DNA of 64,000 nt from G965215055 sp965215055 (lineage in GTDB: Bacteria; Pseudomonadota; Gammaproteobacteria; UBA4575), in NCBI GenBank assembly GCA_965215055.1, contig OZ244046.1:868001-932000 (forward strand), read 5' to 3'. Positions within the stretch are counted from its first letter, which is position 1; each line of letters starts with the position of its first letter. The position numbers and the translations under genes were made by a program. Shown here in pieces: positions 26,524 to 36,325 of this stretch. Under the pieces are notes generated by a model that saw only the letters and a list, made by a program, of their open reading frames with translations, was not told the origin of the DNA and ran no database searches.

Positions 26524-27441
26524 TCACGCCTCGGTGCTGGCTGGAAGGCTATAGAATATCGGCACTACCTCTTCATTATCTTCAAAGGTGACCTCTTCCC
26601 AAGCTTCAGCCACTGCAGTTAATTTACGTAACAATTTATTGTTCAATGCATGCCCAGATTTATAGCCGTCAAAGGCACCGATTAAACTATGTCCCAACAG
26701 ATATAAATCTCCAATGGCATCCAAAATCTTGTGTTTTACAAATTCGTCTTGATAACGCAGGCCACCTTCGTTCAGTATGCGGTGATCATCCATAGCAATA
26801 GAATTATAAAGACTACCGCCTAACGCCAAATTTCGAGCACGCAATGTTTCGAAATCACGCATGAAGCCAAATGTACGTGAACGTGAGACTTCTTTAACGA
26901 ATGATGTGGTAGAAAAATCCATTTCTGCCTTTTGTGGACACGTTTTGAATATAGGATGATCAAACTCAATGGTAAAACCAACCTTGAAACCGTTAAATGG
27001 GTCGAACCTTGCCCATTTGTCTTGTTCCCTCACCTCGACGGATTTCTTGATGCGAATGAACTTTTTAGCAGCGTTCTGTTCGACAATACCTGCAGACTGC
27101 ACTAAAAAAACAAATGGACCAGCACTGCCGTCCATGATAGGCACCTCCTGCGCACTTACGTCAACATAGGCATTATCTATACCAAGACCAGCCATAGCCG
27201 ATAATAGATGCTCTACCGTAGAAATCCTTACACCATCTGCAACCAAAGTCGTGGATAGACTAGTATCTCCCACATTACAGGAACTTGCCTTGATCTCTAG
27301 CGGAGGCTCCAAGTCAACACGTCGAAATATGACGCCTGTATCAACAGGTGCAGGACGGAGGGTCAAGTATATTTTTTCGCCTGTATGAAGACCAATGCCC
27401 GTAGCGTGTATAACGTTCTTTAAAGTTCGTTGCTTTATCAC
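26524..27441 (-). CDS. lpxC: UDP-3-O-acyl-N-acetylglucosamine deacetylase
   Basis: The first committed step of lipid A synthesis, a zinc enzyme of 305 residues. Zinc ligands are His78 (TVEHLL), His237 and Asp241 (KHKILDAIGD), one less than the E. coli numbers throughout. The start codon is GTG 27441, giving MIKQRTLKNVIHATGIGLHTGEK as in the family. It is separated from ftsZ by 167 bases that may hold its own promoter. In E. coli LpxC is degraded by FtsH through its C-terminal tail; here the tail is EVVPIFYSLPASTEA. Confidence 0.97.
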   Translation of the reverse strand: MIKQRTLKNVIHATGIGLHTGEKIYLTLRPAPVDTGVIFRRVDLEPPLEIKASSCNVGDTSLSTTLVADGVRISTVEHLLSAMAGLGIDNAYVDVSAQEVPIMDGSAGPFVFLVQSAGIVEQNAAKKFIRIKKSVEVREQDKWARFDPFNGFKVGFTIEFDHPIFKTCPQKAEMDFSTTSFVKEVSRSRTFGFMRDFETLRARNLALGGSLYNSIAMDDHRILNEGGLRYQDEFVKHKILDAIGDLYLLGHSLIGAFDGYKSGHALNNKLLRKLTAVAEAWEEVTFEDNEEVVPIFYSLPASTEA

Positions 27442-27608
27442 CGGTCGTGCATCCTGTTTATTTGATCACTAGCACTAGCCATCAATTCAGTGCTTTTCGC
27501 TCGCATATAAACAAGAGGTTACATAGAAAGATGTATGCATTATTACATAATTTTTACAATAACACCTATCAGCAGGAGTATTTTCACTCTGGCACGGAGA
27601 CAGCCCCA

Positions 27609-28703
27609 TCAATCGGCTTGTTTACGTAGAAAAGTCGGAAGATCAAGATACCCCCAATCAGCACTTTTACGCTCTTTATTCACAGCTTCGCTCTTGCTGT
27701 CAGGTGTCGCTACCAATTGCACCGTTGGCTTAACCGGCATCGGTTGGTCTTGAGAATCAATGCCTGTAGCCACTAAAGTAGTACGCAGATTATCACCCAT
27801 GGATTCATCAATAACCGTGCCTATAACAACGGTCGCATTTTCCGAGGCCAAGTCTTTAATGTGATTGCCAACTTCTTCAAACTCACCTATAGTGAGACTA
27901 GGGCTTGCCGTAACGTTGACAAGTATACCTTTTGCACCAGAAATATTGACATCTTCAAGTAACGGGCTTGAAATTGCCAATTCTGCCGCCGTCCGTGCGC
28001 GTTCTACACCCGTAGAAACACCAGACCCCATCATCGCCATACCCATTTCGGACATTACCGTTCGCACGTCAGCAAAATCGACGTTGATCAAACCCGGACA
28101 TGTAATCAATTCCGCAATACCTTGTACAGCTTCACACAAAACATCATCTGCGGATTTAAATGCCTCTAATAACGGAACATCTCTACCCAACATCAGCAAT
28201 TTCTCATTTGGAATCGTTATCAGGGAGTCTACATATTTGGCAAGCTCCTCAATACCAGTATTTGCGACCTGCATGCGTTTGGTGCCTTCTAACAAAAATG
28301 GCTTAGTAACAACTGCTACTGTAAGCACTTCCAATTCCTTAGCAATTTCGGCCACAACGGGTGCTGCACCCGTACCGGTGCCGCCACCCATTCCAGCAGT
28401 AATAAATAACATGTCTGCACCAGTAATAACATCGCGAATACGATCGTGGTCTTCAAGCGCGGCATTACGACCAACTACCGGATCAGACCCAGCCCCCAAC
28501 CCCTTGGTAATACTACTACCGAGCTGTAAAGCAGTTTTTGTATTGGTATTCTTAAGGGCTTGAGAATCCGTGTTGGCACACACAAAATCTACCCCTTCAA
28601 TTGCAGATTGAACCATGTGCCGTACCGCATTGCCACCTCCTCCACCCACACCAATTACTTTAATTACAGCACTTTGGCTGTATGCATCCATTAATTCAAA
28701 CAT
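27609..28703 (-). CDS. ftsZ: FtsZ cell-division GTPase
   Basis: The tubulin homologue that forms the Z-ring. Its 364 residues have the GTP signature GGGTGTG at 106-112, the N-terminal GVGGGGGNAV at 18-26, and the C-terminal peptide DLPTFLRKQAD that binds FtsA and other partners. A strong ribosome site (AGAGGAGAAGGG) lies just before ATG 28703, stronger than for other genes of the cluster, which fits the high FtsZ level needed. It is 43 bases downstream of ftsA. Confidence 0.99.
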   Translation of the reverse strand: MFELMDAYSQSAVIKVIGVGGGGGNAVRHMVQSAIEGVDFVCANTDSQALKNTNTKTALQLGSSITKGLGAGSDPVVGRNAALEDHDRIRDVITGADMLFITAGMGGGTGTGAAPVVAEIAKELEVLTVAVVTKPFLLEGTKRMQVANTGIEELAKYVDSLITIPNEKLLMLGRDVPLLEAFKSADDVLCEAVQGIAELITCPGLINVDFADVRTVMSEMGMAMMGSGVSTGVERARTAAELAISSPLLEDVNISGAKGILVNVTASPSLTIGEFEEVGNHIKDLASENATVVIGTVIDESMGDNLRTTLVATGIDSQDQPMPVKPTVQLVATPDSKSEAVNKERKSADWGYLDLPTFLRKQAD

Positions 28704-28746
28704 GACCCTTCTCCTCTAGATTACACGTAAATCAAAGTATAAGTTT

Positions 28747-29982
28747 TTAAAAACTCCCTTGAAACCAGTTCCGCATCTTGCTAAATATGCCCTCCGCATT
28801 TGAATCGCTAAACAAAGAGCCTTTTCTTGACCGCTGATTTTGATGGCCGAATAGAAGCAGACCGACGCCTGTTGCATAAATAGGGTTACGCACCACATCT
28901 GCCAGTCCACTTACAAATTGTGGAAAGCCCAATCTTACTGGCATGTGAAATATCTCTTCAGCCAACTCTACGACTCCCTCCATCTTTGAACTGCCACCTG
29001 TAAGCACTATGCCTGCCGTAACCAAGTCCTCAAACCCACTGCGACGTAATTCTGCATGCACAAGTGACAGCAATTCTTTATAGCGAGGTTCAACGACTGC
29101 CGCCAAAGTCTGGCGCGACAACCTCCTTGGTTCACGGTCTCCTACACTTGGGACTTCTATAGTGTCATCAGGATTTGCAAGTTGTTGGAGTGCACACGCA
29201 TATTTAATTTTAATCTCTTCGGCATATTGTGTAGGCGTGCGCATCGCAACGGTGATGTCATTGGTTACTTGATCTCCGGCAATTGGAATTACCGCAGTAT
29301 GCCTAATTGCCCCATCGGAAAACACAACAATGTCAGTGGTACCGCCACCAATGTCAACTAGGCAAACACCTAAATCTTTCTCATCCTCAGCCAGAATTGC
29401 GTAACTTGATGCAAGTTGCTCAAGGATAATATCATCTACCTCTAGACCACACCGACGCACGCATTTGATAATATTTTGTACCGCACTTACGGCTCCCGTT
29501 ACCAAATGAACCTTTGCTTCGAGCCGCACACCTGACATTCCAACAGGTTCACGAATACCTTCTTGCTGATCGATCACGAATTCCTGCGGCAATACGTGCA
29601 ACACTTTTTGGTCTGCTGGAATGGCAACTGCTTTCGCAGCGTCAATGACTCGTTCAACATCTCCTGCTGACACTTCACGATCTTTTATAGCGACAATACC
29701 GTGCGAGTTCATGCTGCGGATATGGCTGCCTGCAATACCTGCAAATACCGAATGTATTTGGCAACCAGCCATTAACTCTGCTTCCTCTATGGCACGTTGG
29801 ATAGACTGAACAGTTGATTCAATGTTAACCACGACTCCTCTCTTTAAGCCTCTTGACGGATGTAAACCAATACCGATAATTTCTAGTTGGTTATCTTCGT
29901 TCACCTCGCCTACAACCGCTGAGACCTTGGAAGTACCGATGTCTAAACTGACCACCATGCCTTTTTCGATTTTTCGGCTCAT
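28747..29982 (-). CDS. ftsA: FtsA cell-division actin homologue
   Basis: Membrane tether of FtsZ. The protein has 411 residues from ATG 29982, whose ATGA overlaps the ftsQ stop. A longer frame to 30030 lies within ftsQ and is not supported. The actin-like ATPase motifs include MVVSLDIGTSKVSAVVGE at the start, CLVDIGGGTTDIVVF at about 201-215 and GIVLTGGSSKMEG. The C-terminal KMRNWFQGSF is the amphipathic membrane-targeting helix. Confidence 0.98.
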   Translation of the reverse strand: MSRKIEKGMVVSLDIGTSKVSAVVGEVNEDNQLEIIGIGLHPSRGLKRGVVVNIESTVQSIQRAIEEAELMAGCQIHSVFAGIAGSHIRSMNSHGIVAIKDREVSAGDVERVIDAAKAVAIPADQKVLHVLPQEFVIDQQEGIREPVGMSGVRLEAKVHLVTGAVSAVQNIIKCVRRCGLEVDDIILEQLASSYAILAEDEKDLGVCLVDIGGGTTDIVVFSDGAIRHTAVIPIAGDQVTNDITVAMRTPTQYAEEIKIKYACALQQLANPDDTIEVPSVGDREPRRLSRQTLAAVVEPRYKELLSLVHAELRRSGFEDLVTAGIVLTGGSSKMEGVVELAEEIFHMPVRLGFPQFVSGLADVVRNPIYATGVGLLLFGHQNQRSRKGSLFSDSNAEGIFSKMRNWFQGSF

Positions 29983-30734
29983 AAACTTCTTTCCAATATC
30001 AAGTTGTTTACCAGTTGCGGATTTTTCCACTCAATGGCTAAACCATTGGTGTACCTCAGATCAACTTTTTTTACTTCCGCCAAACGAGGAGACAGGTACT
30101 GTTCGTACGCAACAATAAAACGGGAAATCTTTTTGTTTACGTTATCATCACCAATCACTAGAACCAGCCCGTTTGATAACACTAGGTGCTTGGATTGGCG
30201 ACGGTCTTCAAACAGGCCTTGAGGCTTCAAGCCTAAGGGCCGTAATTGCTTCAAGCTGTTTTTAAATATACGTGCCAGCTCCTTTATCCGTGTTTGTTCT
30301 CCAAAAAGTATTGGCAGAAAGGCATATGGCTCTACTGATTGTGGAAAAAACAACTCCCCATAGGCATCCATCAATCCTGTATAACCCCATCTCGCAACAG
30401 GAGACTCCTCATCAATTTTTACCTTTAGCGTATGCGGCCACATTCTTCGCACTGTGGCATGACGTACCCATGGTAACTCTGTCAATCGTTGCTCCAATTC
30501 ATGCATTGGTACGTGGAAAAATCCTTTTGCAACCCGTGCACGAACGATATTTTTAAATTCTTCGCGATCCGTCGCATGCAGTTTTCCATTTACTTTCACG
30601 TATTCAATTTGTGGCCACGTGGATATAACAGGGTTACTACGAACATACTGTATACAGTAAACAGCAATACCCAGTAGTATCGCCGCCACCAAAATATCCC
30701 ATGCATCACGCAGAGAATGATAGCGTATCACCAC
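29979..30734 (-). CDS. ftsQ: FtsQ divisome protein
   Basis: A bitopic division protein of 251 residues that links FtsB/FtsL to the ring. A single membrane helix lies at about 11-31 (AWDILVAAILLGIAVYCIQYV), followed by a POTRA domain (YVKVNGKLHATDREEFKNIV...) and the beta domain ending in LVNNLILERSL. Translation starts at a GTG; two adjacent GTG codons (30734 and 30731) follow the TAGGAGAG ribosome site, and either could be used. It couples to ftsA through an ATGA overlap. Confidence 0.95.
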   Translation of the reverse strand: MVIRYHSLRDAWDILVAAILLGIAVYCIQYVRSNPVISTWPQIEYVKVNGKLHATDREEFKNIVRARVAKGFFHVPMHELEQRLTELPWVRHATVRRMWPHTLKVKIDEESPVARWGYTGLMDAYGELFFPQSVEPYAFLPILFGEQTRIKELARIFKNSLKQLRPLGLKPQGLFEDRRQSKHLVLSNGLVLVIGDDNVNKKISRFIVAYEQYLSPRLAEVKKVDLRYTNGLAIEWKNPQLVNNLILERSL

Positions 30735-30766
30735 ATCTCTCCTATCCGCATTTCATACATCTCATG

Positions 30767-31699
30767 CTAAGCAATACGACGTTGCGGTAACGAAGTCTCT
30801 AATACTTTCACAACTAGTTCATTAAAGCTGATACCATCAGCCTTCGCTGCCATCGGCACCAAGCTATGATCCGTCATCCCAGGTACAGTGTTGATTTCCA
30901 GAAACCATGCCTGATTATCGTCATCCAACATGATGTCAACGCGCCCCCAACCACTGGCACCAGTAACTTTGAATGCTTTCAATGCTTGGTTCCGAATCTC
31001 GCCCTCCAACTTTTCAGACAAGTTACAGGGGCAGTGATAACGCGTGTCATCAGAATGATACTTAGCAAAATAATCATAAAATAGGCGAGGTGTTTCCAGA
31101 CGAATCACCGGTAAAGCCCGACCATCAAGAATAGCAACCGTGTATTCCTGACCTTTGATCCATTGTTCTGCGATTATCGTATCTTCAAACTCGCGCGCAT
31201 GCTCCCAAGCTGCAACTATTTCTTCTTTTGAATCGACCTTGGTTATACCGATGCTTGACCCATGTGAAACAGGTTTGAAAATCATCGGTAACCCAAGTTC
31301 TTCCACTAGTGTATTCTGGTCAACTGTACTTTTCAGTACACAGTATTTCGGAGTTTGAATCCGGTGTACCTGCCAAATCTGCTTGGTAATCAATTTATTC
31401 ATACAAATGCTTGAGGCCATCACGCCACTGCCACTATAGGGTAATCCAATTACATCCAATCCCCCTTGAATGCTGCCGTCTTCACCAAGCGACCCATGCA
31501 GCGCAATGAAAGCACGTGCATAACCACCCAAACGCAACCGTTCAAAAACATCATCGGTAACGTCGATCCCCTCTGCCTCAATTTGCATAGATGTCAATGC
31601 GTTTAGCACCATATCACCACTGTTGAGTGAAATTTGGCGTTCTGTAGATTGCCCACCCATTAAAACCGCTACCTTGCCAAACCGCGATGCGTGCATCAT
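30767..31699 (-). CDS. ddl: D-alanine--D-alanine ligase
   Basis: Makes the D-Ala-D-Ala dipeptide used by MurF. ATG 31699 overlaps the murB stop as ATGA and gives 310 residues (E. coli DdlB 306); the frame to 31747 lies in murB and is spurious. The sequence shows VLMGGQSTERQISLNSG, the ATP-grasp segments MIFKPVSHGSSIGITKV and EQWIKGQEYTVAIL, and the C-terminal EINTVPGMTDHSLVPMAA metal-binding motif. The cluster position between murB and ftsQ is canonical. Confidence 0.97.
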   Translation of the reverse strand: MMHASRFGKVAVLMGGQSTERQISLNSGDMVLNALTSMQIEAEGIDVTDDVFERLRLGGYARAFIALHGSLGEDGSIQGGLDVIGLPYSGSGVMASSICMNKLITKQIWQVHRIQTPKYCVLKSTVDQNTLVEELGLPMIFKPVSHGSSIGITKVDSKEEIVAAWEHAREFEDTIIAEQWIKGQEYTVAILDGRALPVIRLETPRLFYDYFAKYHSDDTRYHCPCNLSEKLEGEIRNQALKAFKVTGASGWGRVDIMLDDDNQAWFLEINTVPGMTDHSLVPMAAKADGISFNELVVKVLETSLPQRRIA

Positions 31700-32595
31700 G
31701 CCATTTCGCCAATAATTCGTACTTCCGGTATAAGCGATATACTGCATTTACTCTCTATCCTTGCCCGCACTTCGCAAATCAGTTCTTCAATATCCCTTGC
31801 CGTTGCGTTACCCGAATTGATAATAAAATTTGCATGTTTGGTTGACACTTGAGCCCCTCCTATAGTGGTGCCTTTCAGATTACACATATCTATCAGTCTG
31901 GCAGCATGATCATGCTCGGGATTGCGAAACACGGAGCCGCAACTGTGGCTACCTACAGGTTGCGATGCATTGCGCCTGTTCAACAGTTCACGGATCGTCC
32001 TGTGTGACTGTTTGCCATCACCAGAGGCAAAGGTAAAGTTCGCAGCGACAAACCACTCCTCCTTACGGCCATTGACCGAACGATAGCCTACCTGAAAATC
32101 TCGCGGACTATGCGTATACAACTGACCGCAACGGTCAATGGTCTCTATTTGTATAACAAACTCCCATATCTCACTCCCGTACGCACCTGAGTTCATCGCC
32201 AATGCGCCACCCACAGTACCTGGTATACCGGCAAGAAATTCTGCACCAATCAAGTTTTTATCTGCGCTGAAACGCGCCAGCTTTGCGCAAGGCACACCTG
32301 CTTCAGCGCGAATCATGGTGCCTTCTAAATGTTCGAGCAGGTTAATGCTCTCGTGTAGCAATATTACCACGCCACGTATCCCACCATCACGAATCAGTAC
32401 GTTGGTGCCCCTGCCAAGCCAAGTAATAGGGACGGCTTTATCAAGTGACATGAGATAGCTGCTCAAATCCATTATATCGGCAGGGCGATATAAGATATCT
32501 GCTGTACCGCCTACTTTCCAACTGGTAAAGCGCGCCAAAGAGACATTTTTTTCAAGTGTTCCACGCAGCATCCTTATACCGTGCATCGCTTTCAT
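31696..32595 (-). CDS. murB: UDP-N-acetylenolpyruvoylglucosamine reductase
   Basis: The flavoenzyme that reduces the MurA product. It has 299 residues with FAD-binding segments TWLGRGTNVLIRDGGIRGVVI and LIGAEFLAGIPGTVGGALAMNSGAYGSE. The catalytic Ser region is SCGSVFRNPEHDHAARLID. It lacks the extra C-terminal extension of E. coli-type MurB, so it is the shorter type II form common outside enterics. It starts three bases after murC ends and overlaps ddl. Confidence 0.96.
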   Translation of the reverse strand: MKAMHGIRMLRGTLEKNVSLARFTSWKVGGTADILYRPADIMDLSSYLMSLDKAVPITWLGRGTNVLIRDGGIRGVVILLHESINLLEHLEGTMIRAEAGVPCAKLARFSADKNLIGAEFLAGIPGTVGGALAMNSGAYGSEIWEFVIQIETIDRCGQLYTHSPRDFQVGYRSVNGRKEEWFVAANFTFASGDGKQSHRTIRELLNRRNASQPVGSHSCGSVFRNPEHDHAARLIDMCNLKGTTIGGAQVSTKHANFIINSGNATARDIEELICEVRARIESKCSISLIPEVRIIGEMA

Positions 32596-32598
32596 GCC

Positions 32599-34020
32599 TT
32601 AATGAATTGCAAATGATTCATTCAAGTCTTGGGCAACGTTGCCAATGCTGCCGGCCCCTAAAGTCAACAAAATGTCGTTATCCTGCATTACATGCTCAAG
32701 CATCATCGGTAATTCCGCAAAGTCTTTGACCAAGATTGGATCAAGCTTGCTGCACGCACGCAATGCGCGGCTCAATGCCAAGCTATCTGCACCTGCAATC
32801 GGTTTTTCATTAGCCGCATAAACTTCGCACAGCATCAATGCGTCAGCCTTGCTTAAGACCTGTACAAAGTCATCAAATAGATAATGAGTACGTGAATAGC
32901 GGTGTGGCTGAAATAACACAACCAGTCTTCGCCTTGGCCATGCCTCACGCGCAGCAATCATGGTAGCCCTGATTTCAGCAGGATGGTGACTATAGTCATC
33001 TACCAACTGAATACTCTTATTATTAATACGAAGATTGGGGTATGCTTGAAATCGTCTTGCAATACCTTGAAAATTTTTGAGCGCCGATTGTATAAATTTC
33101 TCTTCTACACCTAGTTGTAATGCAACAATTGCAGCGGCAGTTGCGTTTAGTGCATTATGTGTACCAGGTAAATTTAATTCGAGTTCGATTACCGACTGTC
33201 CGGCAGAACGACTTAAAGTGAATGTCGTTCGTGTGCCTATCACGGCAACATCCAGTATTCGATAATCTGCATTTTGTGCAAATCCGTATGTTATGTGGGG
33301 GCGCGATATTCTCGCCAACAGGCTTTCAACTGCTTCATCTTCAATACATAAAACAGTTATGCCATAAAATGGAATATGATGGATAAATTGTAAAAAGGCA
33401 TCTTTCAGTTTATTGAAGTCGTTACCGTAGGCAGAAAGGTGGTCTGAATCAATGTTGGTTACAACTGACATAATCGGCTGCAAACACAAAAAAGACGCAT
33501 CGCTTTCATCTGCTTCAGCCACCAGATATTGCCCTGCGCCAAGTTTTGAGTGACTTGCAAAGCTATTTATACGACCACCAACAATAAACGTCGGATCCAA
33601 ACCCGCGGCAGCAAGGATTGAGGCGACAAGACTTGTGGTGGTCGTTTTCCCATGGGTACCAGCAACCGCAATGCCATAGCGGAAGCGCATAAGCTCAGCT
33701 AACATTTGTGCGCGCGGTATAATAGGAATACGTTGTTCGTGCGCGGCAACAATTTCTGGATTGTCTTCCTTCACGGCACTGGACATCACGACCACATGCG
33801 CGCCTTTGACATTACTAGCATCATGTCTAGTAAAAATAGTTGCGCCTAATTGGCTTAATCGCCGTGTGATGAGATTTCTTTGAATGTCAGAACCATATAC
33901 TTGGTAACCTAAATTCAACATGACTTCCGCTATTCCACCCATACCAGAGCCGCCAATTCCAACAAAGTGCACACGTTTGATTTTACTTGTTGCAAAATGC
34001 CTAATATTACGTGTCATCAT
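32599..34020 (-). CDS. murC: UDP-N-acetylmuramate--L-alanine ligase
   Basis: Adds L-Ala to UDP-MurNAc. ATG 34020 uses the last base of the murG TGA stop (TGATG), so the two are coupled; a second ATG follows immediately. The protein has 473 residues, with N-terminal Rossmann HFVGIGGSGMGGIAEVM (18-34) and the ATP-binding GTHGKTTTTS at 121-130. Further Mur-ligase motifs are AEADESDASFLCL and DDYSHHPAEI. Confidence 0.98.
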   Translation of the reverse strand: MMTRNIRHFATSKIKRVHFVGIGGSGMGGIAEVMLNLGYQVYGSDIQRNLITRRLSQLGATIFTRHDASNVKGAHVVVMSSAVKEDNPEIVAAHEQRIPIIPRAQMLAELMRFRYGIAVAGTHGKTTTTSLVASILAAAGLDPTFIVGGRINSFASHSKLGAGQYLVAEADESDASFLCLQPIMSVVTNIDSDHLSAYGNDFNKLKDAFLQFIHHIPFYGITVLCIEDEAVESLLARISRPHITYGFAQNADYRILDVAVIGTRTTFTLSRSAGQSVIELELNLPGTHNALNATAAAIVALQLGVEEKFIQSALKNFQGIARRFQAYPNLRINNKSIQLVDDYSHHPAEIRATMIAAREAWPRRRLVVLFQPHRYSRTHYLFDDFVQVLSKADALMLCEVYAANEKPIAGADSLALSRALRACSKLDPILVKDFAELPMMLEHVMQDNDILLTLGAGSIGNVAQDLNESFAIH

Positions 34021-35141
34021 CAAAAATCTTTAGCCAAACTAGTCTTACCATCGTTCTCCCCTAAACAGGCTTGTAAACAAGCCTTGGCAACATCATCTGC
34101 GGCATGCGGTTTTACGAACGCACGGACCGCTTTTGCCGCATCCTTAAGCACAGAACGATCTTCTGAAATATCACGCAATAATTGCGCCAAGGTAATTTCA
34201 TTCAATTCATACTCTTGAATCAAAAATGCCGCACCGCTATTCACTAAAATCTTCGCATTTGCAGTCTGATGATCATCTGTCGCATAGGGATAGGGTACAA
34301 AAATCGCGCCAATACCTGCTGCTGCAAGCTCTGCCACGGTCATCGCTCCAGCACGAGAAATTACTAAATCTGCCCAACTATACGCGTCATGCATAGCATT
34401 AATAAATGCGTCCGTGCGAGCTTTAATATTATGACTTTCATATTTATCTTGCGTGTAGCAAAGACCGCGTGCTCCAGTCTGATGCCAAACTTCTGGACGC
34501 TCTGCCGTGGGAATCTGTGCCAGTGCCGCCGGCACAACTTTATTGAATATTTGCGCACCTTGACTGCCACCAATTACCAGCACTCGCAAGGGTCTACTGA
34601 TTGGCTCTGCAATCGCATATTCACGCTGAATCTGTGAAATTTCCATACTTACAGGGTTACCTACCACCGTAGCGTTCTGACGTGTGAAAGTAGCAGGAAA
34701 ACCACTCAGGACACGCGTGGCAAACGGCGCAAGCAAACGGTTTGACAACCCTGCGATTGCATTTTGTTCGTGAACAATCAATGGCCTTCGAAGCAGCACT
34801 GCAATTAATCCACCTGGAGCAGTAACAAACCCGCCCATACCCAAGACGGCACAGGGTTGATGCTTGATAAATAACCAGACTGTCTGCAAGCCAACCAAGG
34901 TCAACCGAAACGGTGCAAGCAGATAAGCTGCTATACTTTTGCCACGTGGACTGTGCGCTGCAATCCACTCGATTTGATAACCTGCTTTGGTCACCACTTT
35001 CGCTTCAATGCCTCTTCTCGTACCTACCCAAATGACAGGTACGCCTCGTTGTTCAATCTTCTTCACCACCGCAAGTGCGGGGAAGACATGGCCGCCTGTA
35101 CCCCCGGCAAATATCATGATTGGAGGATTTGCGTGCTTCAT
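34020..35141 (-). CDS. murG: Undecaprenyl-PP-MurNAc-pentapeptide GlcNAc transferase
   Basis: Peripheral inner-membrane GT28 enzyme that makes lipid II from lipid I. The 373 residues include the donor/acceptor G-loops GGTGGHVFPALAV (14-26) and MGGFVTAPGG at about 101-110, VIGGSQGAQIFN, and SRAGAMTVAELAAAGIGAIFVPYP. It starts 15 bases after ftsW and overlaps murC by one base. Confidence 0.98.
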   Translation of the reverse strand: MKHANPPIMIFAGGTGGHVFPALAVVKKIEQRGVPVIWVGTRRGIEAKVVTKAGYQIEWIAAHSPRGKSIAAYLLAPFRLTLVGLQTVWLFIKHQPCAVLGMGGFVTAPGGLIAVLLRRPLIVHEQNAIAGLSNRLLAPFATRVLSGFPATFTRQNATVVGNPVSMEISQIQREYAIAEPISRPLRVLVIGGSQGAQIFNKVVPAALAQIPTAERPEVWHQTGARGLCYTQDKYESHNIKARTDAFINAMHDAYSWADLVISRAGAMTVAELAAAGIGAIFVPYPYATDDHQTANAKILVNSGAAFLIQEYELNEITLAQLLRDISEDRSVLKDAAKAVRAFVKPHAADDVAKACLQACLGENDGKTSLAKDF

Positions 35142-35155
35142 AACAGTGCCAATCG

Positions 35156-36325
35156 TTATTGCGCTGGTAGTTCCACTACGCTTTCAACATATACGCGCGC
35201 AACAAGACCGATTGCCATGCACACTACTAGCAAACTACTTCCTCCAGCACTAATTAGTGGTAGGGTTAGCCCTTTTGTTGGCAATACGCCCATGTTCACG
35301 CCTATATTGACAAGTGTCTGTAGTCCCAGCCAAATTCCCGTCCCGTAACATATTTGTGCGCCAAATTTCATGCCCTGCATTTCAGCTAGCTTGCCAATTA
35401 CAAAGCACCGATGGAGCAGAATGGTAAATAAAGTCAACAATGCAATAACACCAAGCAGACCTAATTCTTCAGCAATTACCGCGAACACGAAATCAGTATG
35501 TGCTTCCGGCAAATAAAATAGTTTCTGTACACTTGCGCCTAAGCCTAATCCCACCCAAGAACCGCTACCAATTGCAATTAATGATTGAGTAAGTTGAAAT
35601 CCTGAATCATAGGGATCAGACCACGGGTTCATGAATGCAGTAAAGCGCTCCATGCGATAAGGCGATGAAGCCGCAATAAATGCCATAGAGGCTACAGAGG
35701 CAATGATTAAAATTCCAAACTTCCAAATTCTGGCACCTGCTAAATAAAGCATCCCCAAGGCAGTCGCCAACAGTACAATGGCAGCACCAAAATCTGGTTC
35801 AAGTAGCAGCAAGATAGAAAGTACAACAAGAACAAGCATAGGTTTTAGAATTCCAACAAATGACTCCCGAATTTGTTTGCCTTGCCTTACCGCATAGCCT
35901 GCAAAGTACACGATGAATAGCAACTTAACGACTTCCGATACTTGGAACCCGAATGGCCCTAGCATCAGCCAACGTGTGCTGCCATTGACTGTTTTGCCTA
36001 ACCCAGGTATTAAAACCACTACTAACAAACCCGTCATGAGAAACAACAGTGTCACACTTAAATTTTCCCAATGTATTAAACGAATCCTTGTCAACACGAA
36101 CCCTGAAAATATACCGAGCAGTGCAAAGACAAATTGGCGCTTGAAATAATAAAGTGGATCGCCAGTTGCCCGGTCGGCAATTTCAATTGAAGAAGACGCT
36201 ACCATGATCAGGCCCAAGCCCAACAGCAACATCGCTGACGTTACCAACCGTGCGTCACAATGTTTTTTTAACTTGATATGCAGGTTGATAGATGGTTGTC
36301 GAGCGGCTTGTCTGGAAATATTCAT
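35156..36325 (-). CDS. ftsW: FtsW septal peptidoglycan polymerase
   Basis: A SEDS glycosyltransferase working with FtsI at the septum. ATG 36325 overlaps the murD stop (ATGA) and is preceded by AAGGAGAT, giving 389 residues. About ten membrane spans are visible. Conserved parts are NGSTRWLMLGPFGFQVSEVVKL, LEPDFGAAIVL (with the catalytic Asp of the family), ERFTAFMNPWSDPYDSGFQLTQSLIAIGSG, FAVIAEELGLLG and LPLISAGGSSLL. It is not RodA, judging by cluster position. Confidence 0.97.
   Translation of the reverse strand: MNISRQAARQPSINLHIKLKKHCDARLVTSAMLLLGLGLIMVASSSIEIADRATGDPLYYFKRQFVFALLGIFSGFVLTRIRLIHWENLSVTLLFLMTGLLVVVLIPGLGKTVNGSTRWLMLGPFGFQVSEVVKLLFIVYFAGYAVRQGKQIRESFVGILKPMLVLVVLSILLLLEPDFGAAIVLLATALGMLYLAGARIWKFGILIIASVASMAFIAASSPYRMERFTAFMNPWSDPYDSGFQLTQSLIAIGSGSWVGLGLGASVQKLFYLPEAHTDFVFAVIAEELGLLGVIALLTLFTILLHRCFVIGKLAEMQGMKFGAQICYGTGIWLGLQTLVNIGVNMGVLPTKGLTLPLISAGGSSLLVVCMAIGLVARVYVESVVELPAQ

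Noticed and set aside
27865..28563. Long open frame (232 codons) opposite ftsZ
   Set aside because: Shadow of the highly biased ftsZ sequence; no recognisable product.
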